Both the position numbers and the translations under genes were made by a program. The notes under the pieces were generated by a model. That model saw only the letters and a program-made list of their open reading frames with translations, was not told the origin of the DNA and ran no database searches. From Dyella sp. OK004 (lineage in GTDB: Bacteria; Pseudomonadota; Gammaproteobacteria; Xanthomonadales; Rhodanobacteraceae): 64,000 nt of DNA. The stretch lies in assembly GCF_900114495.1 (NCBI RefSeq), contig NZ_FOZI01000001.1, positions 577,469 to 641,468 of the forward strand, read 5' to 3'. The first letter of the stretch is position 1, and every line of letters starts with the position of its first letter. Shown one piece after another: positions 8,558 through 17,728 of this stretch.

Positions 8558-9802
8558 TTACGGCTTGCCGGCCTGCTTCACAGGCGTGCCGTCTTTCAAT
8601 GCTGCAGGGGGCGAGACCACCACGGTTTCGCCAGCCTGTACCGCCGTGGGTAGCAAACGCAGATCGCCGAATGCCTGCGCCGACGGCTCCACTGCGCGTT
8701 GATGCGCGCGTTCGTCGCTCACCACAAACACCGCCGCATGCCCATCGCGCTGCGCGATGGCATTGGCCGGCACCAGCACGCCTTTCGGCAGCTGCGCGCT
8801 TGCCTGCTTGGCGGCCTGCTCCAGGAATGACACGCGCACACCCATGTCGGGCACGATGCGCGGGTCTTTCTGATCCAGCGCCACGCGCACTTTCACCGTG
8901 GCCTTGCCGCGGTCGGCAGCCGGCACGATGGCGATGACGTGGGCGGGGATCTTCCAATCAGGGTAGGCGTCGAGCACGGCCTCGGCCGGCATGCTGGCTT
9001 TTACGCGGCCGATGTAAGCCTCGTTGACGTCCACGTCGATTTCCAGCGAATCCATATCGACGATGGTGCCCACGCCGGTGCGGGTGAAGCCGCCGCCAGC
9101 GGACAGCGGCGAGATGATCTCGCCGACCTGCGCCGCCTTCTGCGTAATCACGCCGGTGAACGGCGCGTGCACCACGGTGTAGTCGAAGTTCACCTGCGCC
9201 TGCGTGGTCTGCGCATCAGCCGCAGCCGCCAGCTTGCGCTGCGAATTGAGCTGCGCCGCGGTGCTCGCCACCAGCGTGCGCGCCTGCTCTTCCTGTTGCT
9301 TGCTCACCAAGCCGCTGGCCACCAGCGTGCGCAGGCGCGCCGCGTCGTGCTGTGCTTGGTCCAGCTGCGCCTGCAGCTGCAGGATCTGTGCATGCGCTGC
9401 CAGGGCATTGGCCTTGGCCGAATCCAGCCCGGCGCGATAACCGTTGTCGTCGAGGCGGGCCAGTACCTGCCCTTTCTCCACGTGATCGCCCTCCTCGATC
9501 AGCACCTCGGTCAGCGTGCCGGTGATCTGTGCCGAGACGGTGGCCTGGCGGCGCGCCGTGATATAGCCGGTAGCCTGCAACACTGCGCCGGCACCGGTAT
9601 TCGCACTGGGCGCGATCGCCGTGGCCGTCTGCACTTCGACCGCGCTGGCGCGGCCGAGCAGCAGCCAGGCACCGCCGCCGAGTAAAACCAGCAGTACCAG
9701 CACCGCCGCCACTATCCAGGGCCAACGGCCCGGTCCCTGCGCGTGGTCCTCGCGCTGGTGGCGTTCAATGCGTAGTTCCTTTAAAAGATCCGCGTTCTTC
9801 AC
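8558..9802 (-). CDS. Periplasmic adaptor (membrane fusion) protein, MacA/HlyD-like
   Basis: A 414-residue membrane fusion protein, the first gene of the ABC operon. It has a short cytoplasmic N-terminus, one helix (about residues 27-47), a biotinyl-lipoyl-like half (GYITARRQATVSAQITGTL near 75), a long helical hairpin rich in Gln/Ala (about 120-200), the second lipoyl half (VVHAPFTGVITQKAAQVGE), and beta-barrel regions. I start it at GTG 9802 because GGGGAG lies six bases upstream; the frame extends to 9880 but with an atypical N-terminus. It should bridge the inner-membrane permeases to an outer-membrane TolC-type channel, which is not encoded in this window. Confidence 0.87.
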   Translation of the reverse strand: MKNADLLKELRIERHQREDHAQGPGRWPWIVAAVLVLLVLLGGGAWLLLGRASAVEVQTATAIAPSANTGAGAVLQATGYITARRQATVSAQITGTLTEVLIEEGDHVEKGQVLARLDDNGYRAGLDSAKANALAAHAQILQLQAQLDQAQHDAARLRTLVASGLVSKQQEEQARTLVASTAAQLNSQRKLAAAADAQTTQAQVNFDYTVVHAPFTGVITQKAAQVGEIISPLSAGGGFTRTGVGTIVDMDSLEIDVDVNEAYIGRVKASMPAEAVLDAYPDWKIPAHVIAIVPAADRGKATVKVRVALDQKDPRIVPDMGVRVSFLEQAAKQASAQLPKGVLVPANAIAQRDGHAAVFVVSDERAHQRAVEPSAQAFGDLRLLPTAVQAGETVVVSPPAALKDGTPVKQAGKP

Positions 9803-10052
9803 ACCCACTCCCCGCCTGGCTCCAGCCAGTTGCACGATGGTCGACACGATGATGGACGGGCAGCATGGCAGCCAGAGCACCGCATCAACCGTTAGCGATG
9901 ACAGGTGTCACACGAGCGGCAGGACGCCCACTCGAATAGCAGCTGTCTCCTTATCGTCGAACTTGTACCCCCGGAATCGACATCGATAAAGCACACAGGC
10001 GATACCTGCCACGACATCCTATCGACTCACCCTGCTGCTAACCTTGCGCGCC

Positions 10053-10739
10053 ATGTCATATGTGATCCCCACCCCTGCCGTTCCGAGCCTGCCGATCATC
10101 GGCAGCGACCAACGCTTTCCGCTGCGCCGCGTGTTCTGCATCGGCCGCAATTACGCCGAGCACGCCCGCGAAATGGGCTCCACCGTGGACAAGGACACGC
10201 CGCTGTTCTTCTGCAAGCCGGCCGACGCCGTGGTAACCGATGGTGCCGATGTGCCCTATCCGCAAGCCACCGCCGACCTGCATCACGAAGTGGAAATGGT
10301 GGTGGCGTTGGGTGCCGGCGGCCGCGACGTGCCGGTCAAGCACGCATCCTCGCTGATCTGGGGCTACGGCGTTGGCCTGGACCTGACCCGCCGCGACCTG
10401 CAGGCGATAGCCAAAGCCAAGAGCCATCCCTGGGACGTCGCAAAAGCTTTCGATCACTCCGCCCCGGTCTCGGCCCTGCGCTCAGCGACAGAAGCGCAGC
10501 CGAACGCCAACACCTTGCTCAGCCTGAGCATCAACGGCAGCGTGCGCCAGCAGACCCGGCTCGGTGACATGGTGCATAGCGTGGCGGAGATCATCGCCAT
10601 CCTCTCTACCCTGTTCGAGCTGAAAGCCGGCGACCTGATCTTTACCGGCACGCCCGCCGGTGTGGCCGCGCTGCAACGCGGCGACCGCTTTCATGCCGAG
10701 CTGGAAGGCATCGCCACGCTGGATGGCCGGGTTGCCTGA
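10053..10739 (+). CDS. Fumarylacetoacetate hydrolase-family protein
   Basis: A 228-residue cytosolic enzyme of the FAH superfamily. The N-terminal IGRNYAEHAREMG, the FFCKPADAV segment, the metal-ligand stretch LHHEVEMVVALG and GLDLTRRDLQ are family hallmarks, and FTGTPAGVAALQRGD closes the domain. The length fits the short YcgM/acylpyruvase-like members that hydrolyse or decarboxylate beta-diketo acids, rather than full-size fumarylacetoacetase. ATG 10053 has no clear Shine-Dalgarno. A TGCTAACCT element ending eight bases upstream looks like an extended -10, so a very short or absent leader is possible. It is a single-gene unit. Confidence 0.88.
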   Translation: MSYVIPTPAVPSLPIIGSDQRFPLRRVFCIGRNYAEHAREMGSTVDKDTPLFFCKPADAVVTDGADVPYPQATADLHHEVEMVVALGAGGRDVPVKHASSLIWGYGVGLDLTRRDLQAIAKAKSHPWDVAKAFDHSAPVSALRSATEAQPNANTLLSLSINGSVRQQTRLGDMVHSVAEIIAILSTLFELKAGDLIFTGTPAGVAALQRGDRFHAELEGIATLDGRVA

Positions 10740-10755
10740 ATCCCCCCGTCTAGAT

Positions 10756-10817
10756 CAGCGCTTGCGCGCTATTCGTATGCGCGAGCGCTGCGTTACAGTC
10801 GCCCCGCCATACGGGGC
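10756..10817 (+). other. Two hairpins between the FAH-family gene and mscL
   Basis: The first is a 12 bp stem (10756-10767 with 10779-10790, one G-U pair) with an 11-base loop and no T-run. The second is a 6 bp GCCCCG/CGGGGC stem (10801-10806 with 10812-10817) that ends just before the mscL Shine-Dalgarno sequence. They may act as an end-of-gene structure and as a leader structure of mscL. No function is proven. Confidence 0.4.
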
Positions 10818-10835
10818 AAACAAAGGGAGAGCAGC

Positions 10836-11240
10836 ATGAGCATGATTAAAGAGTTCAAAGAATTCGCCATGCGCGGCAACGTCATCGACCTGGCGGTCGG
10901 TGTGGTCATTGGTGGTGCCTTCGGCAAGATCGTCACCTCCTTGGTCGACCAGATCATCATGCCGCCTATCGGCATGCTCACCGGCGGCATTGATTTCTCC
11001 GCCATGAAGTGGGTGCTCAAGCCCGGCGATGACAGCGATCCGAAGCACAAGATCGCCGAGGTGGCGATTCAGTACGGCTCCTTCATCAACGTGCTGATCC
11101 AGTTCATCATCATCACCTTCGCCATCTTCATGGTGGTCAAGGCCATCAACCGGCTCACCCGCAAGCAGGAGGCCGCGCCCGCCGCGCCGCCGCCGACCGA
11201 GGTGCTGCTCACCGAGATCCGCGATCTGCTGAAGAAGTAA
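10836..11240 (+). CDS. mscL: Large-conductance mechanosensitive channel MscL
   Basis: A 134-residue inner-membrane channel that opens under membrane tension and relieves hypo-osmotic shock. The N-terminal helix and first transmembrane segment are highly characteristic ([20 protein letters not shown], then [19 protein letters not shown]). The second helix is at about residues 87-110, and the charged C-terminal helix ends [11 protein letters not shown]. The length is normal. It has a GGGAGAG ribosome-binding site and its own strong terminator, so it is monocistronic. A small hairpin precedes the ribosome-binding site. Confidence 0.97.
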   Translation: MSMIKEFKEFAMRGNVIDLAVGVVIGGAFGKIVTSLVDQIIMPPIGMLTGGIDFSAMKWVLKPGDDSDPKHKIAEVAIQYGSFINVLIQFIIITFAIFMVVKAINRLTRKQEAAPAAPPPTEVLLTEIRDLLKK

Positions 11241-11257
11241 GGCAGTCGTCAGCCAAG

Positions 11258-11291
11258 AAGGCCGGGCATGCTCAGATGCCCGGCCTTTTTG
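11258..11291 (+). terminator. Terminator of mscL
   Basis: A 12 bp perfect stem (11258-11269 with 11276-11287), a 6-base loop and a T-run. Confidence 0.93.
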
Positions 11292-11376
11292 TTGCTCATA
11301 AACATAAACATGACTTCTGGCCTAAGCGCCTGAACGGCCCGGCGCCATAATCGTGGTTTCCCCCGAGGAGTCCCCG

Positions 11377-12819
11377 ATGCGCCGTCTGCCTCTTACTTTG
11401 CTTGCCGCCAGTCTCGCTCTCGCTACTGGCCTCGCCAGCGCCGCCGACAAGGCCACCGTGATTCCGCAGGCCGCGGTGAAGACCGCCGAGCAGCTGCGCG
11501 ACAAAGCCATGGACGACAACACGGGCTATAAAATCGTCGAATCGCTCACCACCGAAATCGGCGCCCGCATCGCCGGCGGCCCCAATGACCAGCGCGCCCG
11601 CGACTGGGCGGTGGCCAAGTTCAAGGAGCTGGGCTACGACAAGGTCTACACCGAGACCGTGACCTACCCGCTGTGGGAACGCCGCAGCGAGCACGCGGAA
11701 ATCGTCGCGCCGTTCCCGCAGTCGCTGTCGCTGATCGCACTGGGCTACTCCGCCGGCACGCCCAAGGACGGCCTCACCGCCGAAGTGGTGAAGTTCGACA
11801 GCCTCGACGCGTTGAAGAAAGCCGACCCGGCCAGCGTGAAGGGCAAGATCGTCTACGTCACCGTGCACATGGAGCGCCACAAGGACGGCCACGATTACGG
11901 CATCGGTTCGGGCGTGCGCGTGGGCGGCCCGGTGATCGCTGCCAAGATGGGCGCGGCCGGCTTCCTGCTGCGCTCCGCCGGCACCGACGCGCATAGCCGC
12001 ACACCGCACACCGGCGTCACCGGCTTCCGCGATCCGAAGGATGCGATCCCCGCCGCCGCGCTCTCCAACCCTGACGCCGACCAGCTCGACCGCGTGCTGG
12101 CCTATGGCAAGCCGGTCAAGGTGAAGCTCGACCTCGACGTCGGCTTCAACGGCAGCTACACCGGCGCCAACGTCATCGGCGAAATCACCGGCAAGAAGCA
12201 TCCCGACCAGGTCGTCGCCATCGGCGGCCACCTTGACTCGTGGGATCCGGGCACCGGTGCCATCGACGATGGCGCAGGCGTCGCCATCGCCATGGCCGCC
12301 GGCAAAATGATCCGCGACCTGCCACAGCGCCCCGACCGCACCATCCGCGTCATCGCCTTCGCCAACGAAGAAATGGGCCTGTGGGGCGGCCGTGCCTACG
12401 CCGACAAACATGCGGCAGACGTCGGCAAGCACCAGCTCGGCACCGAATCCGACTTCGGCGCCCGCAAAATCTGGCGCATGACCGCCAGCGTCAAGCCGAG
12501 CGCCGTCGGCGCCATCGAACAGATCGCCAAAGTGATCGAACCCATCGGCGTCGCCTACGACGCCAAGCGTCCGGGTGGCGGCGGCTCCGACCTCTCGCAG
12601 ATGCACGGCAAAGGCATGGCCGCGTTGACGCTTACCCAGGACGGCACCGACTACTTCGACTACCACCACACCGCCAACGACACCCTCGACAAAATCGACC
12701 CGAAGGAACTGGCGCAGAACGTAGCCGTCTATGCAGCGTTCTCGTACATGGCCGCACAGGCCGACGGTGATTTCGGTTCGGCACCGGGCGCGTTTGCGAA
12801 GGACGGCGCGAGCGACTGA
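11377..12819 (+). CDS. Secreted M28-family zinc metallopeptidase
   Basis: A 480-residue exported aminopeptidase-like enzyme. The signal peptide occupies about residues 1-22 (MRRLPLTLLAASLALATGLA, ending in an A-S-A cleavage site). A PA-like insert lies around residues 110-230. The M28 metal ligands follow: GGHLDSWDPG with IDDGAGVAIA (His/Asp), FANEEMGLWG (Glu-Glu), GGGGSDLSQM (Asp) and DYHHTANDTLD (His). It should cleave N-terminal amino acids or dipeptides from peptides in the periplasm or outside the cell. GAGGAG precedes ATG 11377; an in-frame GTG at 11353 would add eight residues before the signal peptide. A terminator follows directly. Confidence 0.93.
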   Translation: MRRLPLTLLAASLALATGLASAADKATVIPQAAVKTAEQLRDKAMDDNTGYKIVESLTTEIGARIAGGPNDQRARDWAVAKFKELGYDKVYTETVTYPLWERRSEHAEIVAPFPQSLSLIALGYSAGTPKDGLTAEVVKFDSLDALKKADPASVKGKIVYVTVHMERHKDGHDYGIGSGVRVGGPVIAAKMGAAGFLLRSAGTDAHSRTPHTGVTGFRDPKDAIPAAALSNPDADQLDRVLAYGKPVKVKLDLDVGFNGSYTGANVIGEITGKKHPDQVVAIGGHLDSWDPGTGAIDDGAGVAIAMAAGKMIRDLPQRPDRTIRVIAFANEEMGLWGGRAYADKHAADVGKHQLGTESDFGARKIWRMTASVKPSAVGAIEQIAKVIEPIGVAYDAKRPGGGGSDLSQMHGKGMAALTLTQDGTDYFDYHHTANDTLDKIDPKELAQNVAVYAAFSYMAAQADGDFGSAPGAFAKDGASD

Positions 12820-12840
12820 TCGGTTTTACCTCACCAACAA

Positions 12841-12870
12841 AAAAGGCGGCCATGGGCCGCCTTTTTTGTT
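12841..12870 (+). terminator. Terminator of the M28 peptidase gene
   Basis: An 11 bp stem (AAAAGGCGGCC with its complement), a 3-base loop and a T-run at 12862-12867. Confidence 0.92.
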
Positions 12871-12894
12871 GCGAGTGATTGAAGCGCTATCTCA

Positions 12895-13275
12895 AGCACT
12901 CACCCCAACCCTCCCCTGTCCCACGGGACTAGCTTCGCGTCGCAAGCAGGGGAGGGGGCAGAAGCTCCGCGCGATGGTGAGGGCTGAACGATCAGGCCCA
13001 AAGAAAACCATCCCGACGTCTGACACTGGAAAAAGCGCAGCTACAGAGCACACCGCCTGCTCTTCAGGCCATTTCTCTTTGGTTACTTTCTCTTTGGGCC
13101 AGCAAAGAGAAAGTGACCCGAGCCGCGGCAGCGGTTCGGAAGCCCGCGGCAGGCGAGCCAGAGCACGCAGACGCTAAAACCAGGCGACAACGCCACTGGA
13201 TTCCGGCCTTCGCCGGAATGACGAAGTAGGAGGGAATGGCGCGAGACCGAACCCTCTCCCGAAGGGAGAGGGAGC
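12895..13275. repeat. Composite intergenic repeat, copy A
   Basis: This fills the gene-free stretch 12871-13282. It is modular. A CACCCCAACCCTCCCC...GGGGAGG inverted block lies at about 12899-12958. A core of roughly 235 bp (12988-13224) follows and closely matches 57219-57455. It contains a near-perfect CTTTCTCTTTG/CAAAGAGAAAG hairpin (about 13083-13117) and ends with an ATTCCGGC/GCCGGAAT hairpin (about 13200-13219). A final CCCTCTCCC/GGGAGAGGG hairpin lies at 13252-13272. Small open frames through it are not credible genes. It sits between the M28 terminator and the end of the RND pump gene. Confidence 0.85.
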
Positions 13276-13282
13276 AAAGGCG

Positions 13283-16200
13283 TCAGCTTGCGTGAGCCTC
13301 CGCAGAAGCCCCCTTCCCACCCTTAGAAAACCGCTGCTGCAACCGATCCAAATAAAGATAAATCACCGGCGTCAAATACAACGTCAACACCTGCGACACC
13401 GCCAACCCACCCACCACCGCCAGACCCAACGGCCGCCGCGTCTCCGCACCCGCACCAATCCCCAACGCAATCGGCAACGTACCCGCAAACGCCGCCATCG
13501 TCGTCATCATGATCGGCCGAAAACGCACACGGCACGCTTCATAGATCGCCACTGCCGGCGCCATCCCCTCATCACGCTGCCGCTCCAACGCAAAGTCGAT
13601 CATCATGATCGCGTTCTTCTTCACAATACCGATCAGCATCACGATGCCGACGAAAGCGAACAGATCCAGCGATGCATGGAACAACACCAGCGTCAGCAAC
13701 GCGCCCACCGCCGCGGCAGGCAGACCGGAAAGAATCGTGAGTGGGTGAATGAAGCTCTCGTACAGAATGCCGAGCACCAGATAGATCACGAACACCGCCA
13801 GCAGCAACAGCAACCCCATGCCCTGCATGGAATCCTGAAACGCCTGCGCGGTGCCCTGCACGCTGCCGGTGATGGTGGCCGGCAGACCCATCTTGCTCAT
13901 GGCCGCATCAATGCGCGTCACCGCTTCGCTCAGGCTCACGCCCGGCGCGAGATTGAACGAGACCGTGACTGCGGGCAGCTGGCCCTGATGATTCACCGTG
14001 AGCACCTGCGGCTTGCGCTTGAAGGTCGCCACGGTATCCAGCGGTATCAGCTTGCCATTGTTGGAGGTGACGTAAAGCTGCGAAAGCACATTGGGGTCGC
14101 TCTGCAGTGAACGCGATACCTGCAGGATCACCCAGTACTGCGTGGCCGCACCGTAGATAGTGGAGATCTGGTTCTGCCCGAAGGCCGAGCCCAGCGCGGA
14201 CTGCACCTGCGCCATGGTCAGGCCCAGTGGCGCGAGCTTTTCGCGATTGACCTCCACCATGATCGCCGGACTGTTGAGGTCAAGGTCGTTGGTGACGTCC
14301 TGGAAACCCGGAATCTGCTGGAAGGCCTGGGTCACCCGGCCGCTCCAGTCGTATAGCAGCGACAGATCGATCGATTGCAGCGTGTACTGGTACTGCGCCT
14401 TCGATTGGCGGCCACCGATCTGGATCGACGGCGGATTCTGGATATAGGTGCGGATGCCCGGTACCTGCGCAAACTTCTTGCGCAGCTCCTGGATGATGCC
14501 GTCCGGATCGAGCTTGCGATCACTCGCCGGCTTCAGCAGTAGCAGCAGCGAGCCGTTGTTGACCGTGCTGCGCGGACCACCGGCGCCGACGCTGGACATA
14601 TAGGCGGCGATATTCGGATCGGTGGCGACGATCTCCGCCAGCTTCTGCTGGCGTGCCGCCATGCTGTCGAAGGAAACATCCTGCGGGCCTTCCGTGGTGA
14701 CGCGCAGCTGGCCGGTATCGCCGGCGGGAATGAAATCCTTTGGCGCGATGTAGAACAGCAGCACCGTGGCCGCAAGGCTCAGCGCGAAACCGAACAGCAC
14801 CACCCGCGGACGATCCATGCACCAGCGCAGACTCGTAGCATAGCCGTGCTGCACGGCGCCGAAGCCGCGATCGAAGCCGGCAATCAACCAGTTCTTTTTC
14901 TCATGGTCGTGAGCCTTGATGAAGCGGCTGCACAGCATCGGCGTGAGCGTGATCGCCACGATGCCGGAGATCAGGATGGAGACGCTGATGGTTACCGCAA
15001 ATTCGTGGAACAGGCGTCCGACAATACCGCCCATGAACATCACCGGGATAAACACGGCGATCAGCGACAAGGTCATGGAGAAAATGGTGAAGCCGATTTC
15101 GCTGGCGCCTTTCAACGCCGCTTCATATGGAGGCAATCCTGCCTCCATATGCCGCACGATGTTTTCCAGCATCACGATGGCGTCGTCCACCACGAAGCCC
15201 ACCGCGAGTGTCAACGCCAGCAGCGAAAGATTGTCCAGGCTGTAACCCAGCGCAAACATCACGCCGAAGGTGCCGATCACCGAGATCGGCAGGGCTACCG
15301 CGGGAATCAGCGTGGCCGACAGATTGCCCAGGAACAGATAGATCACCGCCACCACTAGCACGCCAGCCAACAACAGGGTGAACTGCACGTCGTCCACCGA
15401 GGCACGAATGGACAGCGAGCGGTCGTACAACGTGTTGAGCTTTACTGAGGGAGGCAGCCCCGCCGTAAAGCCCGGCAGCAGCGCCTTGATGCGGTTGACC
15501 GTTTCCACGGTATTGGCACCGGGCTGACGCTGGATGGCCAGCACGATCGCGCGCTCGCCGTTGTACCAGCTGGCCGCCTGATCGTTCTGCACGCTGTCAA
15601 ACGCCCGACCGAGATCGGCAATACGCACCGGCGCACCGTTGCGATAGGCCACCACCACGTCGTTGTACGCATCCGCGCGCATCAACTGGCCTTCGCTACG
15701 GATCGGCAACTGCTGGCGGCTGCCGTACAGCGAACCGGTGGCCTGGTTGACGTTGGCATTGGCGATGGCGCTCTGCACCTCATCGATACCGACACCGCTG
15801 CCGACCAGCCGCTCCGGATTCACGCTTACGCGCACCGCGTATTTCTGCGAGCCGTACACGTTCACCTGCGCCACACCGTCCACCATCGACAGGCGCTGCG
15901 CGAGTTCGGTCTCGGCGTACTCGTCTACCTGCGATAGCGGCAGGGTAGATGAGGTCATGGTGAGGAACAGAATTGGAGCATCCGCCGGATTCACCTTGCG
16001 AAAGGTGGGCGGCGTAGTCATCTCTTTCGGCAGCTGACGCAGCGCAGCGGAAATCGCGGACTGCACATCCTGCGCGGCGCCGTCGATGTTGCGCTCCAGC
16101 TCGAAGGTCAGCGTGATGTTGGTGGAGCCCAGCGCACTGGTCGAACTCATCGAGCTGATGCCGGCGATGGTCGACAGCTGCGCTTCCAGCGGTGTCGCTA

Positions 16201-16387
16201 CCGCCGACGCCATGGTTTCCGGCGAGGCGCCGGGCAGACTGGCGCTGATGTTGATGGTGGGGAAATCGACGTTCGGTAGCTCGTTCACCGGCAGGCGCGG
16301 GTAAGCCGCGATACCGAATACCAGCAACGCCGCCATCAGCAGCGTGGTCATCACCGGCCGTCGGATACAAAGTTCGGGCAGATTCAT
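13283..16387 (-). CDS. RND efflux pump permease, MdtB/MdtC-like
   Basis: A 1034-residue inner-membrane proton-driven multidrug pump of the HAE1 RND family. The N-terminus (PELCIRRPVMTTLLMAALLV) and PRLPVNELPNVDFPTI are typical of the MdtB/MdtC branch. Helix 4 carries LAVGFVVDDAIVMLENI with the two conserved aspartates of the proton relay. Two large periplasmic loops and twelve helices are present. It follows the adaptor gene with a 4 bp gap. Only one permease is encoded, unlike the E. coli MdtBC heteromer, so it may work as a homotrimer. No outer-membrane TolC-type gene is in the cluster. Confidence 0.93.
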   Translation of the reverse strand: MNLPELCIRRPVMTTLLMAALLVFGIAAYPRLPVNELPNVDFPTINISASLPGASPETMASAVATPLEAQLSTIAGISSMSSTSALGSTNITLTFELERNIDGAAQDVQSAISAALRQLPKEMTTPPTFRKVNPADAPILFLTMTSSTLPLSQVDEYAETELAQRLSMVDGVAQVNVYGSQKYAVRVSVNPERLVGSGVGIDEVQSAIANANVNQATGSLYGSRQQLPIRSEGQLMRADAYNDVVVAYRNGAPVRIADLGRAFDSVQNDQAASWYNGERAIVLAIQRQPGANTVETVNRIKALLPGFTAGLPPSVKLNTLYDRSLSIRASVDDVQFTLLLAGVLVVAVIYLFLGNLSATLIPAVALPISVIGTFGVMFALGYSLDNLSLLALTLAVGFVVDDAIVMLENIVRHMEAGLPPYEAALKGASEIGFTIFSMTLSLIAVFIPVMFMGGIVGRLFHEFAVTISVSILISGIVAITLTPMLCSRFIKAHDHEKKNWLIAGFDRGFGAVQHGYATSLRWCMDRPRVVLFGFALSLAATVLLFYIAPKDFIPAGDTGQLRVTTEGPQDVSFDSMAARQQKLAEIVATDPNIAAYMSSVGAGGPRSTVNNGSLLLLLKPASDRKLDPDGIIQELRKKFAQVPGIRTYIQNPPSIQIGGRQSKAQYQYTLQSIDLSLLYDWSGRVTQAFQQIPGFQDVTNDLDLNSPAIMVEVNREKLAPLGLTMAQVQSALGSAFGQNQISTIYGAATQYWVILQVSRSLQSDPNVLSQLYVTSNNGKLIPLDTVATFKRKPQVLTVNHQGQLPAVTVSFNLAPGVSLSEAVTRIDAAMSKMGLPATITGSVQGTAQAFQDSMQGMGLLLLLAVFVIYLVLGILYESFIHPLTILSGLPAAAVGALLTLVLFHASLDLFAFVGIVMLIGIVKKNAIMMIDFALERQRDEGMAPAVAIYEACRVRFRPIMMTTMAAFAGTLPIALGIGAGAETRRPLGLAVVGGLAVSQVLTLYLTPVIYLYLDRLQQRFSKGGKGASAEAHAS

Positions 16388-16391
16388 TGCG

Positions 16392-17519
16392 TCAGCCGCC
16401 CGTCTTCACGCGCGCGCGGCTGCCATCGATCAGCAGCATCTGGCCTTCCGTCACCACCTGCTCGCCCGCTTCCAGGCCCTTGTCGATTACCGCTCGCCCG
16501 GCTGCCGTTGGGCCGGGCGTGATGTAGCGCTGTTCCACCTTGCCGTCGTGACCCAGCACGAATACGAAGCTACCCCTGGACGAACTCTGCAGTGCCTCCA
16601 CTGGCACACTGACCGCGTTGGCGATGCGCGCAGTGGGCAGGATCACCTGCACGAACTGGCCCGGCGTGAGGCGCGCATCGGCGTTGTCGAAGCGGCCCTT
16701 CAGCACGATGGTGCCGGTAGTGGCATCCACAGCGTTGTCGATGAATTCCAAAGCGCCACTGAGCGGTTTGCCCTTGTCACCGGGAATCGTGGCTGTCACC
16801 GGTACATCGCCACGCGCCCGCGAGGCGCGCACGGCGGCGAGGCTGTCCTCTGGAATATTGAACGCCACGCGGATCGGATGGATCTGGTTGAGCACCAGCA
16901 GGTCGGTGCTGTCCGCGGTGACCTGCGCGCCGGGCCACACCAGCGGCGAACCGATGACGCCGTCGAACGGGGCCACGATACGCGCGTATTCCAGCTGGGT
17001 CTGGGCCAGCTCCTGTGCGGCGATATCACTTTGCAGCACCGCCTTCGCTACGCCGAGATTGGCCTGATAGGTGTCGTAGTCGGCCTTGGAGACGAAGCCT
17101 TTGGCCAGCATGTCGCTATAGCGCTGCTGATCCGCCTGCGCCTTCAGTAATTGCGCCTGGTCTCGCGCCACGGTGCCGCGCGCCTGATCCAGCTGGGCTT
17201 TGAGCAGGCGCGTGTCGATCTGCACCAGCAGATCGCCCTTCTTCACCTGCGCGCCGGGAGTGAACCCCAGCGATTCGAGCTGGCCCGACACGCGCGAACG
17301 CAGGGTGACGGTGGACCAGGCTTCGGCACGCCCTACTAGTTTCAGACTGAGATCCACGTCGCCGCGGGTCGCGGTGGCGGCCTGCACCGGCACTTCGGCA
17401 TTGGCCGACGAAGCAGCCTTCGGCGTCGACGCGGCATCGTGGCCGCTGCGGAATACCAGCATTGCCGCCGCAAGCAGCGCCAACACCAGCACGATCAGGA
17501 GCAATTTCTTCCAGGACAT
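16392..17519 (-). CDS. RND periplasmic adaptor, MdtA-like
   Basis: A 375-residue membrane fusion protein. It has an N-terminal anchor helix (about residues 5-25), a lipoyl half (LRSRVSGQLESLGFTPGAQV), a helical hairpin (about 105-170), a second lipoyl half (ARIVAPFDGVIGSPLVWPG) and the beta-barrel and membrane-proximal domains. It links the RND pump at 13283-16387 to an outer-membrane channel. ATG 17519 has only a weak GCGGAA upstream. A 209 bp gap separates it from marR, which lies upstream in the same direction. The gap is long enough for a separate, MarR-controlled promoter. Confidence 0.9.
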   Translation of the reverse strand: MSWKKLLLIVLVLALLAAAMLVFRSGHDAASTPKAASSANAEVPVQAATATRGDVDLSLKLVGRAEAWSTVTLRSRVSGQLESLGFTPGAQVKKGDLLVQIDTRLLKAQLDQARGTVARDQAQLLKAQADQQRYSDMLAKGFVSKADYDTYQANLGVAKAVLQSDIAAQELAQTQLEYARIVAPFDGVIGSPLVWPGAQVTADSTDLLVLNQIHPIRVAFNIPEDSLAAVRASRARGDVPVTATIPGDKGKPLSGALEFIDNAVDATTGTIVLKGRFDNADARLTPGQFVQVILPTARIANAVSVPVEALQSSSRGSFVFVLGHDGKVEQRYITPGPTAAGRAVIDKGLEAGEQVVTEGQMLLIDGSRARVKTGG

Positions 17520-17728
17520 GGGGTTCCGCTTTCAGGCTATTCGGCCGGCAACACCGGCATGGGGCGCGAGGAGGTGCAAGGATGCCCGCATTCCTTCTCC
17601 AAACGCCCGGCGACCCCGTCCGCGCACCTTCGCACAGGACAAATGGACCCTACTATGCCGCGAGAATTCACGGCCATGACAGGGACTAATGGCACTGGTC
17701 GGTCCCCGGCGAGACCGCACCGCCGCAA

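Noticed and set aside
11296-12669. Long open frame opposite the M28 peptidase gene (about 457 codons, minus strand)
   Set aside because: It mirrors a strongly supported peptidase gene with a signal peptide and all metal ligands. It has no ribosome-binding site or domain signal and its His/Asp/Gly-rich translation is typical of a GC-rich antisense shadow.
13083-13277. Small frames across the composite repeats (also around 12731-13177 and 57223-57411)
   Set aside because: The translations follow hairpin repeats shared between two intergenic sites, with no ribosome-binding sites. Such peptides are often wrongly annotated in xanthomonads.
17520-17728. A MarR operator in the gap between marR and the RND adaptor
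   Set aside because: No convincing 16-20 bp palindrome could be picked by eye. The gap may hold one, but I do not claim it.
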